The notes under the pieces are model-generated. The model made no database searches. It was not told where the DNA came from and was given only the letters and a program-made list of their open reading frames with translations. A program made the position numbers and the translations under genes. Of a stretch of 64,000 nt of DNA, positions 33,585 to 43,362 are shown piece by piece. Origin of the DNA: Variovorax boronicumulans (GTDB lineage: Bacteria > Pseudomonadota > Gammaproteobacteria > Burkholderiales > Burkholderiaceae_C); contig NZ_JARXVG010000005.1 in assembly GCF_029892485.1 (NCBI RefSeq), positions 124,001 to 188,000 on the forward strand, given 5' to 3'. Position 1 is the stretch's first letter. Each line of letters begins with the position of its first letter.

Positions 33585-34349
33585 ATGAGCGACATCCTCG
33601 TCCACACCGAAGCCGGTGTGATGACCATCACCTTCAACCGCGTCGACAAGAAGAACTCGATCACCAGCAGCATGTACGCCGAGCTGGCCGATGCGCTGGC
33701 CACGGCCGAGACCGAAGCGGCCGTGCGCTGCGTGCTGATCCAGGGCAACCCGACGATCTTCAGCGCCGGCAACGACATCGGCGATTTCCTCAACGCGCCG
33801 CCCGCCACGCAGGAATCGCCGGTGTTCCGGTTCCTCCGCGGCATCGCGACCTTTCCGAAGCCCATCGTCGCGTCGGTCTGCGGCCCGGCCGTGGGCATCG
33901 GCACCACGATGCTGTTCCATTGCGACCTCGTCTATGCGGGCGACAACGCGGCCTTCTCGATGCCATTCGTGAACCTGGGCCTGTGTCCCGAGGCGGCATC
34001 GAGCCTGCTGGTGCCGCAGATGCTCGGCTACCACCGCGCGGCCGAGGCGCTGCTGCTGGGCGAACCCTTCATGGCCGAGGCCGCGCTCGAAGTGGGCTTG
34101 GTCAACCGCGTCGTGCCGCCGACGGAAGCCAACGGCATCGCGCAAATGCAGGCCCGCAAGCTCGCGGCCAAGCCGCTGAGCGCGCTGGTCGAGACCAAGC
34201 GGTTGCTGAAGAAGGGACAACTGCCGGCCGTGCTCGAGCGCATGGGCGAAGAGGGCGCGAGCTTCGGCCGCATGCTGCGCGAGCCGGCTGCCAAGGAGGC
34301 TTTCGGCGCCTTCATGGAGAAGCGGAAGCCCGATTTCTCGAAGGTCTGA
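33585..34349 (+). CDS. Enoyl-CoA hydratase/isomerase
   Basis: Crotonase-fold enzyme of 254 residues. TFNRVDKKNSITSSMY near residue 11 is the CoA-binding strand. FSAGNDIGDFLN near 60 and VCGPAVGIGTTMLFHCDLVYA near 98 form the oxyanion hole, and PEAASSLLVPQMLG near 132 is the active-site loop (the usual second Glu is at PEAAS). ETKRLLKKG near 203 is the C-terminal helix. It could hydrate enoyl-CoA alongside FadN or act as an isomerase for unsaturated acids. It follows the isomerase by 39 bases. Confidence 0.92.
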   Translation: MSDILVHTEAGVMTITFNRVDKKNSITSSMYAELADALATAETEAAVRCVLIQGNPTIFSAGNDIGDFLNAPPATQESPVFRFLRGIATFPKPIVASVCGPAVGIGTTMLFHCDLVYAGDNAAFSMPFVNLGLCPEAASSLLVPQMLGYHRAAEALLLGEPFMAEAALEVGLVNRVVPPTEANGIAQMQARKLAAKPLSALVETKRLLKKGQLPAVLERMGEEGASFGRMLREPAAKEAFGAFMEKRKPDFSKV

Positions 34350-34399
34350 GGGTTCCTCCCGCGTTGGCCGGCAGACAGTGGCCCCTTACACTGTCTGCC

Positions 34400-35653
34400 G
34401 TGCAAGTTTTCGAGACAAGACCGCCCGAAACGCCCGTCCAGCGGGCGATCGATGCTACTGAAAAAGTAGCAATCGACCCCGCGCGCAGGCGTACTTTGGG
34501 CCTGCTTGCGAGCGCCTTGGCGGCGCCTTCGGTGGTCCTTGCCCGGGTTCGTCCGCTGCGCATCGGCGTCATCGGTTCCTGGTCCGGCCCCTATGCGGGC
34601 GGCGGGCGCCAGTTCGATGCGGGCATGTCGGTCTGGCTGGCCGCGCACAACCAGCAGATCGCGGGGCGGCCGGTGGAACTGCTGCGCCGTGACGTGCCGG
34701 GCAGTGCGCCCGAGCAGGCGCGCCGCCAGGCACAGGACCTCGTGGAGAACGAGCGTGTCGACCTGCTGGCGGGCCTGGACTTCAGCTCCAACGCCTACGC
34801 CGTGGGCACCATCGCCGCGCAGGCAAAACTGCCGCTGGTGGTAATGAACGCGGCGTCTTCGGGGATCACGGCGCGCTGTCCCTACGCGGTGCGGGTGTCG
34901 TTCACCATCGCGCAGGTCACGCTGCCGCTCGCGCGCTGGGCGCTGCAGCAGGGCCTGCGCGATGTCTGCACCGTGGTGGCCGACTACGCCTCGGGCGTCG
35001 ATGCCGAAAGCGCTTTTGTCGCGGGCATCACCGCCGGCGGCGGGCAGGTCGGCGCGATGCTGCGGGTGCCACTCAACACGCTCGACTACTCGGCCTACAT
35101 GCTGCGGCTGCGCGAACTCAAGCCGCAGGCGGTCTTCTTCTTCCTGCCCTCGGGGCAGATGCCGGCGACGTTCCTGAAGTTCTGGCGCGACCGCGGCATG
35201 GCCGACACCGGCATCCGCCTGCTGGCGACCGGGGACGCCACCGACGACCACTACCTCGAAGGCATCGGCGAGCTGGCCGACGGGCTGGTGACCAGCCACC
35301 ACTACTCGTTCGCCCACGAGTCGCCGGCCAACCGCCGCTTCACGGGCGTCTTCGAGACGGAATACGGCGGCCACCTGCGGCCCGGCTATTTCGCGGTGGC
35401 GGCGCACGATGCGCTCGCGGCCATCGATGCCGCGATGAGCTCGCCCGGCGTGCGCGGCAATGCGAGCGGGGAACGTCTGGTCGACGCCTTCCGCGGCCTG
35501 AAGCTCGAAAGCCCGCGCGGCCCCATCGAGATCGACGCCCACACCCGCGACATCGTGCAGACCGTCTACATCCGCCGCACCGAGCGGCGCGACGGGCGCT
35601 GGGTCAACCGCGAGTTCGAGCGTTTCGAGCGCGTGCGCGACCCGGGTGTCTAG
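34400..35653 (+). CDS. Branched-chain-amino-acid-type ABC substrate-binding protein
   Basis: Periplasmic binding protein of the LivJ/Peripla_BP_6 type, 417 residues from a GTG at 34400. The N-terminal region has ARRRTLGLLASALAAPSVVL, a twin-arginine-like export signal near residues 26-46, then LRIGVIGSWSGPYAGGGRQF, the first strand of the fold. ASSGITARCPYAVRVSFT, DYASGVDAES and FFFLPSGQMPATFLKFW follow the family. No permease or ATPase gene is adjacent, so it is an orphan receptor. It lies 50 bases downstream of the hydratase and might serve aromatic-acid or amide uptake, as in related orphan proteins. Confidence 0.85.
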   Translation: MQVFETRPPETPVQRAIDATEKVAIDPARRRTLGLLASALAAPSVVLARVRPLRIGVIGSWSGPYAGGGRQFDAGMSVWLAAHNQQIAGRPVELLRRDVPGSAPEQARRQAQDLVENERVDLLAGLDFSSNAYAVGTIAAQAKLPLVVMNAASSGITARCPYAVRVSFTIAQVTLPLARWALQQGLRDVCTVVADYASGVDAESAFVAGITAGGGQVGAMLRVPLNTLDYSAYMLRLRELKPQAVFFFLPSGQMPATFLKFWRDRGMADTGIRLLATGDATDDHYLEGIGELADGLVTSHHYSFAHESPANRRFTGVFETEYGGHLRPGYFAVAAHDALAAIDAAMSSPGVRGNASGERLVDAFRGLKLESPRGPIEIDAHTRDIVQTVYIRRTERRDGRWVNREFERFERVRDPGV

Positions 35654-35668
35654 ACCCGGGGTCTGCGT

Positions 35669-36094
35669 TCAGGGCTGTTGTTCGATCACGCGCGGCCGGC
35701 CGTTGTCGTCGATCGCCACGTAGGTGAACGTGGCCTGCGTCACCTTGATGTATTCGCCCTGCGCCCGGAAGCGCTCGGCGAACACCTCGACCGTCACCGT
35801 CACCGACGTACGCCCGATGCGCACCAGCTTCGAATAGAACGAGAGAATGTCGCCCAGCCGCACCGGCTGCTTGAAGATGAACTCGTTGACCGCCACCGTG
35901 GCCTGCCGGCCCTTGGCGTAGCGCGCCGGAATCACCGAGCCGGCCAGGTCGCACTGGGCCATGACCCAGCCGCCGAAGATGTCGCCGTTGGCATTGCAAT
36001 CGGCCGGCATCGGAATGACCTTGAGCACCAGCTCCATGTCGGTGGGCAGGCTTTTGAGGGTTGCTGCGGCAGCAGCACTGGAAGTATCTGACAT
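35669..36094 (-). CDS. YciA-like acyl-CoA thioesterase
   Basis: Single-hotdog acyl-CoA thioesterase, 141 residues from ATG 36094, forming hexamers in the family. ADCNANGDIFGGWVMAQCD around residues 30-48 holds the catalytic Asp and the family signature. VAVNEFIFKQPVRLGDILSFYSKL and TSVTVTVEVFAERF follow as in YciA. It hydrolyses short to medium acyl-CoAs in the cytoplasm. It converges on the orphan binding protein (15 bases between stops) and is divergent from the Atm1-like exporter. Confidence 0.93.
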   Translation of the reverse strand: MSDTSSAAAAATLKSLPTDMELVLKVIPMPADCNANGDIFGGWVMAQCDLAGSVIPARYAKGRQATVAVNEFIFKQPVRLGDILSFYSKLVRIGRTSVTVTVEVFAERFRAQGEYIKVTQATFTYVAIDDNGRPRVIEQQP

Positions 36095-36135
36095 GGGCAC
36101 AATCTGGCAACAAACAACAACCACGATTGTCCCTC

Positions 36136-37968
36136 ATGCGCCGCAGCGGCGAAGCCCTTCCCACCCCCCACACCGTCTCCGGCCACCCGCCCGAGAAAAG
36201 CGACCGTTCCGACTGGGCGACGCTTCGCCGCCTCTTTCCCTACCTCTGGCAGTACAAGTGGCGGGTGATGGCCGCGCTCGCGTTCATGGTGGGCGCCAAG
36301 GTGGCCAACGTGGGCGTGCCGGTGCTGCTGAAGAACCTGATCGACACGATGACGCCCAAGCCGGACATGGCGCAGGCATTGCTCATCGTGCCCATCGGGC
36401 TGCTGCTGGCCTACGGGCTGCTGCGCTTCTCGACCGCGCTCTTCGGCGAGCTGCGCGAGCTGATCTTCGCCAAGGCCACCGAGGGCACCGCCCGGCAGAT
36501 CGCGCTGGAGGTGTTCGGCCACCTGCATTCGCTGAGCCTGCGCTTCCACCTGGAGCGCCAGACCGGCGGCATGACGCGCGACATCGAGCGCGGCACGCGC
36601 GGGGTGCATTCGCTGATCTCGATGTCGCTCTACAGCATCGTGCCGACCATCATCGAGCTGGCGCTGGTGCTCACGATCCTGGGCGTGAAGTTCGATTCGC
36701 TGTTCGTGTGGATCACCGGTGCGGCGCTGGTGCTCTACATCACCTTCACGGTCACGGTGACGGAGTGGCGCACCCAGTTCCGCAAGACCATGAACGAGCT
36801 CGACTCGATGGCCCAGAGCCGCGCGGTCGATTCGCTGCTGAACTACGAAACGGTCAAGTACTTCAACAACGAGGAGTTCGAGGCCAGGCGCTACGACGCG
36901 AGCCTGGACCGCTACCGCAAGGCCGCCATCAAGAGCCAGCGCACGCTGAGCATGCTCAACACTGGGCAGCAGCTGCTGATTGCCGTGAGCCTGGTGCTGA
37001 TGCTGTGGCGCGCCACCTCGGGCGTGGTCGAAGGGCGCATGACGCTGGGCGACCTGGTGATGGTCAACGCCTTCATGATCCAGCTCTACATTCCGCTCAA
37101 CTTCCTGGGCGTGATCTACCGCGAGATCAAGCAGAGCCTGACCGACCTGGACAAGATGTTCGTGCTGATGGAGAAGGAGCGCGAGGTGCGCGATGCGCCC
37201 ACGGCGCAGCCGCTCGCGGGCGTCGACTCCACCATCCGCTTCGAGGACGTGAGCTTCGCCTATGAGCCCGATCGGCCGATCCTCAAGCATGTGAGCTTCG
37301 AGATCCCGGCCGGCAAGACGGTGGCCGTGGTCGGCCCCTCGGGCTCTGGAAAATCCACGCTTGCGCGGCTGCTCTACCGCTTCTACGACGTGCAGCAGGG
37401 GCGCATCACCATCGGTGGCGAAGACATCCGTGCCGTGCAGCAGTCCAGCGTGCGCCGTGCGATCGGCATCGTGCCGCAGGACACGGTGCTGTTCAACGAC
37501 ACGGTCGAATACAACATCGCGTATGGCCGCCCCGGCGCGACGCGCGAAGAGGTCGAAGGCGCCGCACGCGCCGCGCGCATCCACGACTTCATCTCGGCCA
37601 CGCCCAAGGGCTACGAGACGACTGTGGGCGAGCGCGGCCTGAAGCTCTCGGGCGGCGAAAAGCAGCGCGTGGCCATCGCGCGCACGCTGCTGAAGAACCC
37701 GCCGATCGTGATCTTCGACGAGGCCACCTCGGCGCTCGATTCGGCCAACGAGCGCGCCATCCAGTCGGAGCTCAAGAGCGCCGCGCAGGACAAGACCACT
37801 CTGGTCATCGCGCACCGCCTGTCGACCGTGGTCGATGCGCACGAGATCCTGGTGCTGGAAGCGGGCGTGATCGTCGAGCGCGGCACGCATGCCGAGCTGC
37901 TCGCCAAGCAGGGCCGCTACGCCCAGATGTGGGCTTTGCAGAAGAGCGAAGCAGCGCCTTTGCTCTAG
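36136..37968 (+). CDS. Atm1/HMT1-like ABC exporter (half transporter)
   Basis: Inner-membrane homodimeric exporter, 610 residues from ATG 36136. Residues about 45-330 are the six-span membrane domain with FHLERQTGGMTRDIERGTRG and NYETVKYFNNEEFEARRYD, both characteristic of the Atm1 group that exports glutathione-linked (iron-sulfur or heavy-metal) compounds. The ATPase has Walker [10 protein letters not shown] near 405, Q-loop VPQDTVLFNDTV, signature LSGGEKQR near 514, Walker B VIFDEATSALD and H-loop IAHRLST. It is divergent from the YciA gene with about 40 bases between. Confidence 0.95.
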   Translation: MRRSGEALPTPHTVSGHPPEKSDRSDWATLRRLFPYLWQYKWRVMAALAFMVGAKVANVGVPVLLKNLIDTMTPKPDMAQALLIVPIGLLLAYGLLRFSTALFGELRELIFAKATEGTARQIALEVFGHLHSLSLRFHLERQTGGMTRDIERGTRGVHSLISMSLYSIVPTIIELALVLTILGVKFDSLFVWITGAALVLYITFTVTVTEWRTQFRKTMNELDSMAQSRAVDSLLNYETVKYFNNEEFEARRYDASLDRYRKAAIKSQRTLSMLNTGQQLLIAVSLVLMLWRATSGVVEGRMTLGDLVMVNAFMIQLYIPLNFLGVIYREIKQSLTDLDKMFVLMEKEREVRDAPTAQPLAGVDSTIRFEDVSFAYEPDRPILKHVSFEIPAGKTVAVVGPSGSGKSTLARLLYRFYDVQQGRITIGGEDIRAVQQSSVRRAIGIVPQDTVLFNDTVEYNIAYGRPGATREEVEGAARAARIHDFISATPKGYETTVGERGLKLSGGEKQRVAIARTLLKNPPIVIFDEATSALDSANERAIQSELKSAAQDKTTLVIAHRLSTVVDAHEILVLEAGVIVERGTHAELLAKQGRYAQMWALQKSEAAPLL

Positions 37969-38011
37969 CGCGATCATTCAACCCTTTCCCCATCGATCCA
38001 GGAGTTCAGAC

Positions 38012-38950
38012 GTGTCGACCAAGATTCCCCTGCTGGTGCTCAACAGCCTCTCGAGCGCCCACCAGGCCCAGATTGCCGAGGTCTACGACGTGACCTACGC
38101 CTTCGATGCCGCCACGCGGGCTGCCGCGGTGGCCGAGCGCGGCAAGACGTTCCGCGCGGTGCTGACCATCGGCGTGATCGGCATCACCCCCGAGGAAATC
38201 GCGGCCATGCCGGCCGTCGAGCTGATCTGCTGCCTGGGCGCGGGCTATGAAGGCGTGCCGCTCGAAGTGACGCGCGCCCGCGGCATCGTGACCGCCAATG
38301 GCGCCGGCACCAACGACGATTGCGTGGCCGACCATGCCTTCGGCCTGCTCATCGGCATCGTGCGCGAGTTCCGCAAGCTCGACCGGCTGTGCCGCGAAGG
38401 CGTGTGGCGCGAAGTGATTCCGCAGCCGCCGAACGTGTCGGGCAAGAAGCTCGGCATCCTGGGGCTCGGCACCATCGGCCAGAAGGTCGCCAAGCGGGCG
38501 GCCGCGTTCGACATGGAGATCGGCTATCACAACCGGAAGCCGCGCGAAGGCGCGACGCACCGCTACTTCGACGACCTGAAGTCGCTCGCGAGCTGGGCGG
38601 ATTTCCTGATCCTTGCCGCGCCGGGCGGGCCCGCTACCAAGCACCTGGTCAACGCCGAAGTGCTCGATGCGCTGGGGCCGCAGGGCTACCTCGTGAACAT
38701 CGGCCGCGGCAGCGTGGTCGATACCGAGGCGCTGGGCGCCGCATTGCGCGAGCACCGTATCGCAGGCGCCGGCATCGACGTGTACGAGAGCGAACCCAAG
38801 CGGCCCGAGCCGCTCGTGGGCCTCGACAACGTCCTGCTCACCCCGCACATGGCCGGCTGGTCGCCCGAGGCGACGCAGAAGTCGGTGGACCATTTCCTTG
38901 CGAATGCCCAAGGGCACTTCGCGGGGAGCGGCGTCCTCACGCCGATCTGA
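38012..38950 (+). CDS. D-2-hydroxyacid dehydrogenase
   Basis: NAD(P)-dependent dehydrogenase of the D-isomer-specific family, 312 residues from a GTG at 38012 with AGGAG 7 bases upstream. The cofactor motif LGILGLGTIGQKVAKRAAAFDM starts near residue 145 (GLGTIG). Catalytic Arg is in NIGRGSVVD near 233, Glu in DVYESEP near 261 and His in LTPHMAGWSPEA near 283. Such enzymes often act as hydroxypyruvate/glyoxylate or 2-ketogluconate reductases; the exact substrate is open. It converges on the amidase across the R1 pair e/f. Confidence 0.92.
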   Translation: MSTKIPLLVLNSLSSAHQAQIAEVYDVTYAFDAATRAAAVAERGKTFRAVLTIGVIGITPEEIAAMPAVELICCLGAGYEGVPLEVTRARGIVTANGAGTNDDCVADHAFGLLIGIVREFRKLDRLCREGVWREVIPQPPNVSGKKLGILGLGTIGQKVAKRAAAFDMEIGYHNRKPREGATHRYFDDLKSLASWADFLILAAPGGPATKHLVNAEVLDALGPQGYLVNIGRGSVVDTEALGAALREHRIAGAGIDVYESEPKRPEPLVGLDNVLLTPHMAGWSPEATQKSVDHFLANAQGHFAGSGVLTPI

Positions 38951-38956
38951 AGGTCT

Positions 38957-39059
38957 TGCCCCTTCCCCCTTTGGGGGAAGGTTGGGATGGGGGCAGGCAG
39001 AGCGCCCGATGGATGCGCCGCTTGCCCCAACCCCCGCCCTCCCCCAGCGGGGGAGGGAG
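38957..39059. repeat. G-rich palindromic repeat R1, inverted pair e/f
   Basis: Left copy 38957-38995 (CCTTCCCCCTTTGGGGGAAGG core, then GGGATGGGGGCAGG), right copy 39021-39059 in opposite orientation (CTTGCCCCAACCC, then CTCCCCCAGCGGGGGAG). The pair fills the gap between the convergent dehydrogenase and amidase genes, matching the position of pair a/b between convergent genes. Confidence 0.85.
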
Positions 39060-40502
39060 TCAAGCCAAGGCAGGCGGGCGGTGGGCGCCCCATCCACAGG
39101 CTTGGTCATACGCATGCCCGAGCCGCAGCACGTCCAAGTCCGAGTGAATCGGCCCGGCCAGCTGCAGCCCCATCGGCAAACCGCCTTCGCCGAAGCCGGC
39201 GCGCACATTCAGCGTCGGCAGCCCCGCCAGCGTGAACGGCGTGACGATCTCCATCCAGCGGTGGTACGTGTCGCTCTTCACGCCGGCCACCGAATCGGGC
39301 CAGTGCAGTTCGGCATCGAACGGAAAGACCTGCGCGGTCGGCGCCACGACGAAATCGAAGCGCTCGAAGAGCTTGAGGAACGCGCGGTACACGTTCGAGC
39401 GATAGAGCGATGCCTGGTACAGCGACGCCGCATCCAGGTGCCGGCTCTGCTCGATTTCCCACTGCGCCTCGGGCTTGAGCTGCGCGAACAGCTTGGGATC
39501 GATTAGGTACGCGCCAAGCTTGCCGCCGACCAGCAGTTGCCGCAGCCGCAGCCACGCGCTCCAGTTGTGCTCGCGCGGCACGTCGAGCGTGCAGGGCTCG
39601 ACGTCGCAGCCGATGCTGCGGAAGGTGTCGAGCGCCTTCTCGCCGAGTTCGCGGATGCCGGCCGCGAGCGGCAGGTCGGGCCACACGCTGCCGAGCCAGC
39701 CGATGCGAAGGCCCTTGCCGTCGCCATCGAGCGCGATGTCGTCGGCCGAGGGCATGGCGTGCGGCGACGACAGCGGCACGCGCCCGTCGAAACCGGACTG
39801 CACCGCGAGCAACCGCGCCGCGTCTTCCACCGTGCGCGCCATCGGGCCTTCGGTGCTCAGTTGCTGGAAGAACAGCTCCTGCTCCGGGTCGCCGGGCACG
39901 CGCCCGCGCGAGGGCCGCATGCCGATCACGTTGTTGAAGGCAGCCGGGTTGCGCAGCGATCCCATCATGTCGCTGCCGTCGGCCACCGGCAGCATGCCCA
40001 GGGCCAGCGCCACGGCCGCGCCGCCGCTGCTGCCGCCCGCGCTGCGCTCCGGCGCATAGGCGTTGCGGGTGATGCCGAACACGGTGTTGTACGTGTGCGA
40101 GCCGAGGCCGAACTCGGGCGTGTTGGTCTTGCCGATGACGAGCGCACCAGCCGCGCGCGCTCGTGCGACGTGAAGGCTGTCGATGCGCGAAGGCGAGCGT
40201 GGCGACAGGGGCGAGCCCATCGAGGTCGGCAGCCCGGCGGCGTGGCTCAGGTCCTTCACCGCAAGCGGAAAGCCGTGCATCCAGCCGCGCCGCTCGCCGC
40301 GTGCCAGCTCGGCGTCGCGCTCGCCGGCTTCTGCCAGCAGTTGCTCGGGTTCGCGCAGCGAGACGATGGCATTGAAGCGCGGGTTCAGGGCGTCGATGCG
40401 GGCCAGCGAGGCTTGCATCAGTTCACGGCAAGAAACGTCGCGGGCCGCGATGCGGCGCGAAAGTGCGGTGGCGCTGAGGTCGAGCAGGTCGTCTGAAGAC
40501 AT
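39060..40502 (-). CDS. Amidase (amidase-signature family)
   Basis: Amide hydrolase of 480 residues from ATG 40502. The Ser-cisSer-Lys triad is visible: Lys in FPLAVKDLSHAAG near residue 76, and the serine pair in ERSAGGSSGGAAVALALGM near 155-160. NTPEFGLGSHTYN and DGSDMMGSLRNPAAFNNVIG are family segments; note MMGS where GGSIR is usual. The C-terminus ends in GLPMGLQLAGPIHSDLDVLRLGHAY. It is divergent from a LysR gene (59 bases), which probably regulates it. Substrate unknown; nothing else of glutamyl-tRNA amidotransferase is near. Confidence 0.93.
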   Translation of the reverse strand: MSSDDLLDLSATALSRRIAARDVSCRELMQASLARIDALNPRFNAIVSLREPEQLLAEAGERDAELARGERRGWMHGFPLAVKDLSHAAGLPTSMGSPLSPRSPSRIDSLHVARARAAGALVIGKTNTPEFGLGSHTYNTVFGITRNAYAPERSAGGSSGGAAVALALGMLPVADGSDMMGSLRNPAAFNNVIGMRPSRGRVPGDPEQELFFQQLSTEGPMARTVEDAARLLAVQSGFDGRVPLSSPHAMPSADDIALDGDGKGLRIGWLGSVWPDLPLAAGIRELGEKALDTFRSIGCDVEPCTLDVPREHNWSAWLRLRQLLVGGKLGAYLIDPKLFAQLKPEAQWEIEQSRHLDAASLYQASLYRSNVYRAFLKLFERFDFVVAPTAQVFPFDAELHWPDSVAGVKSDTYHRWMEIVTPFTLAGLPTLNVRAGFGEGGLPMGLQLAGPIHSDLDVLRLGHAYDQACGWGAHRPPALA

Positions 40503-40536
40503 GGCGATGCGGGAAAAGGAGGGGCGCCCAGTATGG

Positions 40537-40560
40537 CGCGGCGCTCGCATAATCGCCGCG
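40537..40560. promoter_or_regulatory. Inverted repeat and -10 box immediately before the LysR gene
   Basis: CGCGGCG (40537-40543) faces CGCCGCG (40554-40560). Between them is CATAAT (40548-40553), a 5/6 match to the -10 consensus only 8 bases before the ATG at 40562. The mRNA may therefore be leaderless or nearly so, and the palindrome may be an autoregulatory site. Confidence 0.45.
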
Positions 40561-40561
40561 T

Positions 40562-41554
40562 ATGGAAACCAAGTGGCTAGAAGACTTCATCAGTTTGGCG
40601 GAAACCCGCAGCTTCAGCCGCTCGGCCCAGTTGAGGCATGTGACGCAACCCGCGTTCTCCCGCCGCATCCAGGCGCTCGAAGGCTGGGCCGGCACCGACC
40701 TCGTCGATCGCAGCTCGTACCCGACGCGCCTTACGCCCGCGGGCCAGACGCTCTACAGCCAGGCCATCGAGATGCTGCAGTCGCTGCAGAGCACCCGGGC
40801 GATGCTGCGCGGCCACTCGGCCGCCGGGCAGGACGTGATCGAGATCGCCGTGCCGCACACGCTGGCCTTCACCTTCTTCCCCTCGTGGGTCACCAGCCTG
40901 CGCGAGCACTTCGGGCCGATCAAGAGCCGGCTCATCGCGCTCAATGTGCACGACGCGGTGCTGCGGCTGGTCGAAGGCAGTTGCGACCTGCTGATCGCCT
41001 ACCACCATCCCTCGCAGCCGCTGCAGCTGGACAACAACAAGTACGAGATGGTCAGCCTGGGCGAGGAAACCGTGGCCCCCTGGGTCAAGGCCGATGCCGA
41101 CGGCGCGCCGCGCTACCGGCTGCCGGGCCGCCCGGGCCAGCCGTTGCCCTACCTGGGTTATGCGCCCGGTGCCTACCTGGGCCGCGTGGTCGACCAGTTG
41201 CTCAAGGAGTCGGGCACGGCCATTCACCTGGATCGCGTCTACGAGACCGACATGGCCGAAGGCCTGAAGGTCATGGCGCTCGAAGGCCACGGCATCGCCT
41301 TCCTGCCGCAGAGCGCGGTGCGCAAGGAGATCAAGGCCCGCAAGCTGGTGAGCGCGCTGCCGCCGGAGATCGACAGCCTGGAGGCGACGATGGAAATCCG
41401 CGCCTACCGCGAGCGGCCGAGCGCGCCGGCACCGGTGAAGACCGGCACCGGGCGGTCCGCCAAGGTCGCGGCCGTTTCCGAGGGCACACAGCCCAAGCGC
41501 ACGGCCGACGCGCTGTGGTCTTACCTCGTCGGCACCCAGCCTGCGGCCCGTTGA
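40562..41554 (+). CDS. LysR-family transcriptional regulator
   Basis: Regulator of 330 residues, a little long for the family because of a C-terminal tail (APAPVKTGTGRSAKVAAVSEG). The N-terminal HTH reads FISLAETRSFSRSAQLRHVTQPAFSRRIQALE, near residues 7-38 as a whole, followed by WAGTDLVDRSSYPTRLTPAG (wing). The substrate domain covers about residues 95-300. Genes on both sides are plausible targets: the divergent amidase, and the aspartase downstream, whose upstream region carries a palindrome right after this gene. Confidence 0.92.
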   Translation: METKWLEDFISLAETRSFSRSAQLRHVTQPAFSRRIQALEGWAGTDLVDRSSYPTRLTPAGQTLYSQAIEMLQSLQSTRAMLRGHSAAGQDVIEIAVPHTLAFTFFPSWVTSLREHFGPIKSRLIALNVHDAVLRLVEGSCDLLIAYHHPSQPLQLDNNKYEMVSLGEETVAPWVKADADGAPRYRLPGRPGQPLPYLGYAPGAYLGRVVDQLLKESGTAIHLDRVYETDMAEGLKVMALEGHGIAFLPQSAVRKEIKARKLVSALPPEIDSLEATMEIRAYRERPSAPAPVKTGTGRSAKVAAVSEGTQPKRTADALWSYLVGTQPAAR

Positions 41555-41579
41555 CTCCGGATTTGTGCGCCGCACAATC
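41551..41579 (+). promoter_or_regulatory. Candidate aspA promoter with embedded palindrome
   Basis: TTGACT at 41551-41556 and CACAAT at 41573-41578 are 16 bases apart. The perfect inverted repeat TTGTGCG-C-CGCACAA (41563-41577) covers the spacer and part of the -10, a position suited to repression or to LysR-type control of the aspartase gene. Confidence 0.45.
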
Positions 41580-41684
41580 TATAAATGCCGCGCATAAGCC
41601 CCCCCGCATTCAGCATTGGCGCCCTGAGCACGGCGGTACTACAGTCGCGGCAGTTTTTCACTGCTGTCACAGCATCCCTTTACG

Positions 41685-41711
41685 GCACGCCCCACTCGCG
41701 TGCTTTTTTTT
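41685..41711 (+). terminator. Terminator-like hairpin in the aspA leader
   Basis: GCACGC (41685-41690), a 7-base loop, GCGTGC (41698-41703) and eight T make an intrinsic terminator that ends only 17 bases before the aspA start. An upstream perfect palindrome, TGCTGT-C-ACAGCA at 41662-41674, could form a separate hairpin. Any transcript reaching aspA has to read through, so it may work as an attenuator. Confidence 0.65.
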
Positions 41712-41728
41712 AAGCCGAGGAACCCCGT

Positions 41729-43183
<1,455 letters not shown>

Positions 43184-43362
43184 TGAAAGTCGGACAATGC
43201 CAGGAGGCAGGATCGCACCAGGCTGGCGCCGCAATGCGCACGGCCGGTGCAAGGCACGGCGGGATGCCCCCCGGATGCACCGGGTTGGTCCGGGTATCAC
43301 GCAAAATATGAGTGTCTAAAATTTAGTTGTATCTGTTTCAGTCACCCTCAGGAGTTATCTGC

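Noticed and set aside
33056..35653. Apparent 865-codon fusion reading through isomerase, hydratase and binding protein
   Set aside because: The first two thirds are an out-of-frame shadow of two good genes; only the part from the GTG at 34400 is a real protein.
35640..35670. GACCCGGG-containing inverted repeat at the convergent end of the orphan binding protein and YciA genes
   Set aside because: Short stem without a T-run and mostly inside the two coding ends; not enough for a terminator call.
35932..37977. 681-codon minus-strand frame opposite the Atm1-like exporter
   Set aside because: His/Gln/Val-rich antisense artefact; the exporter motifs on the other strand are complete.
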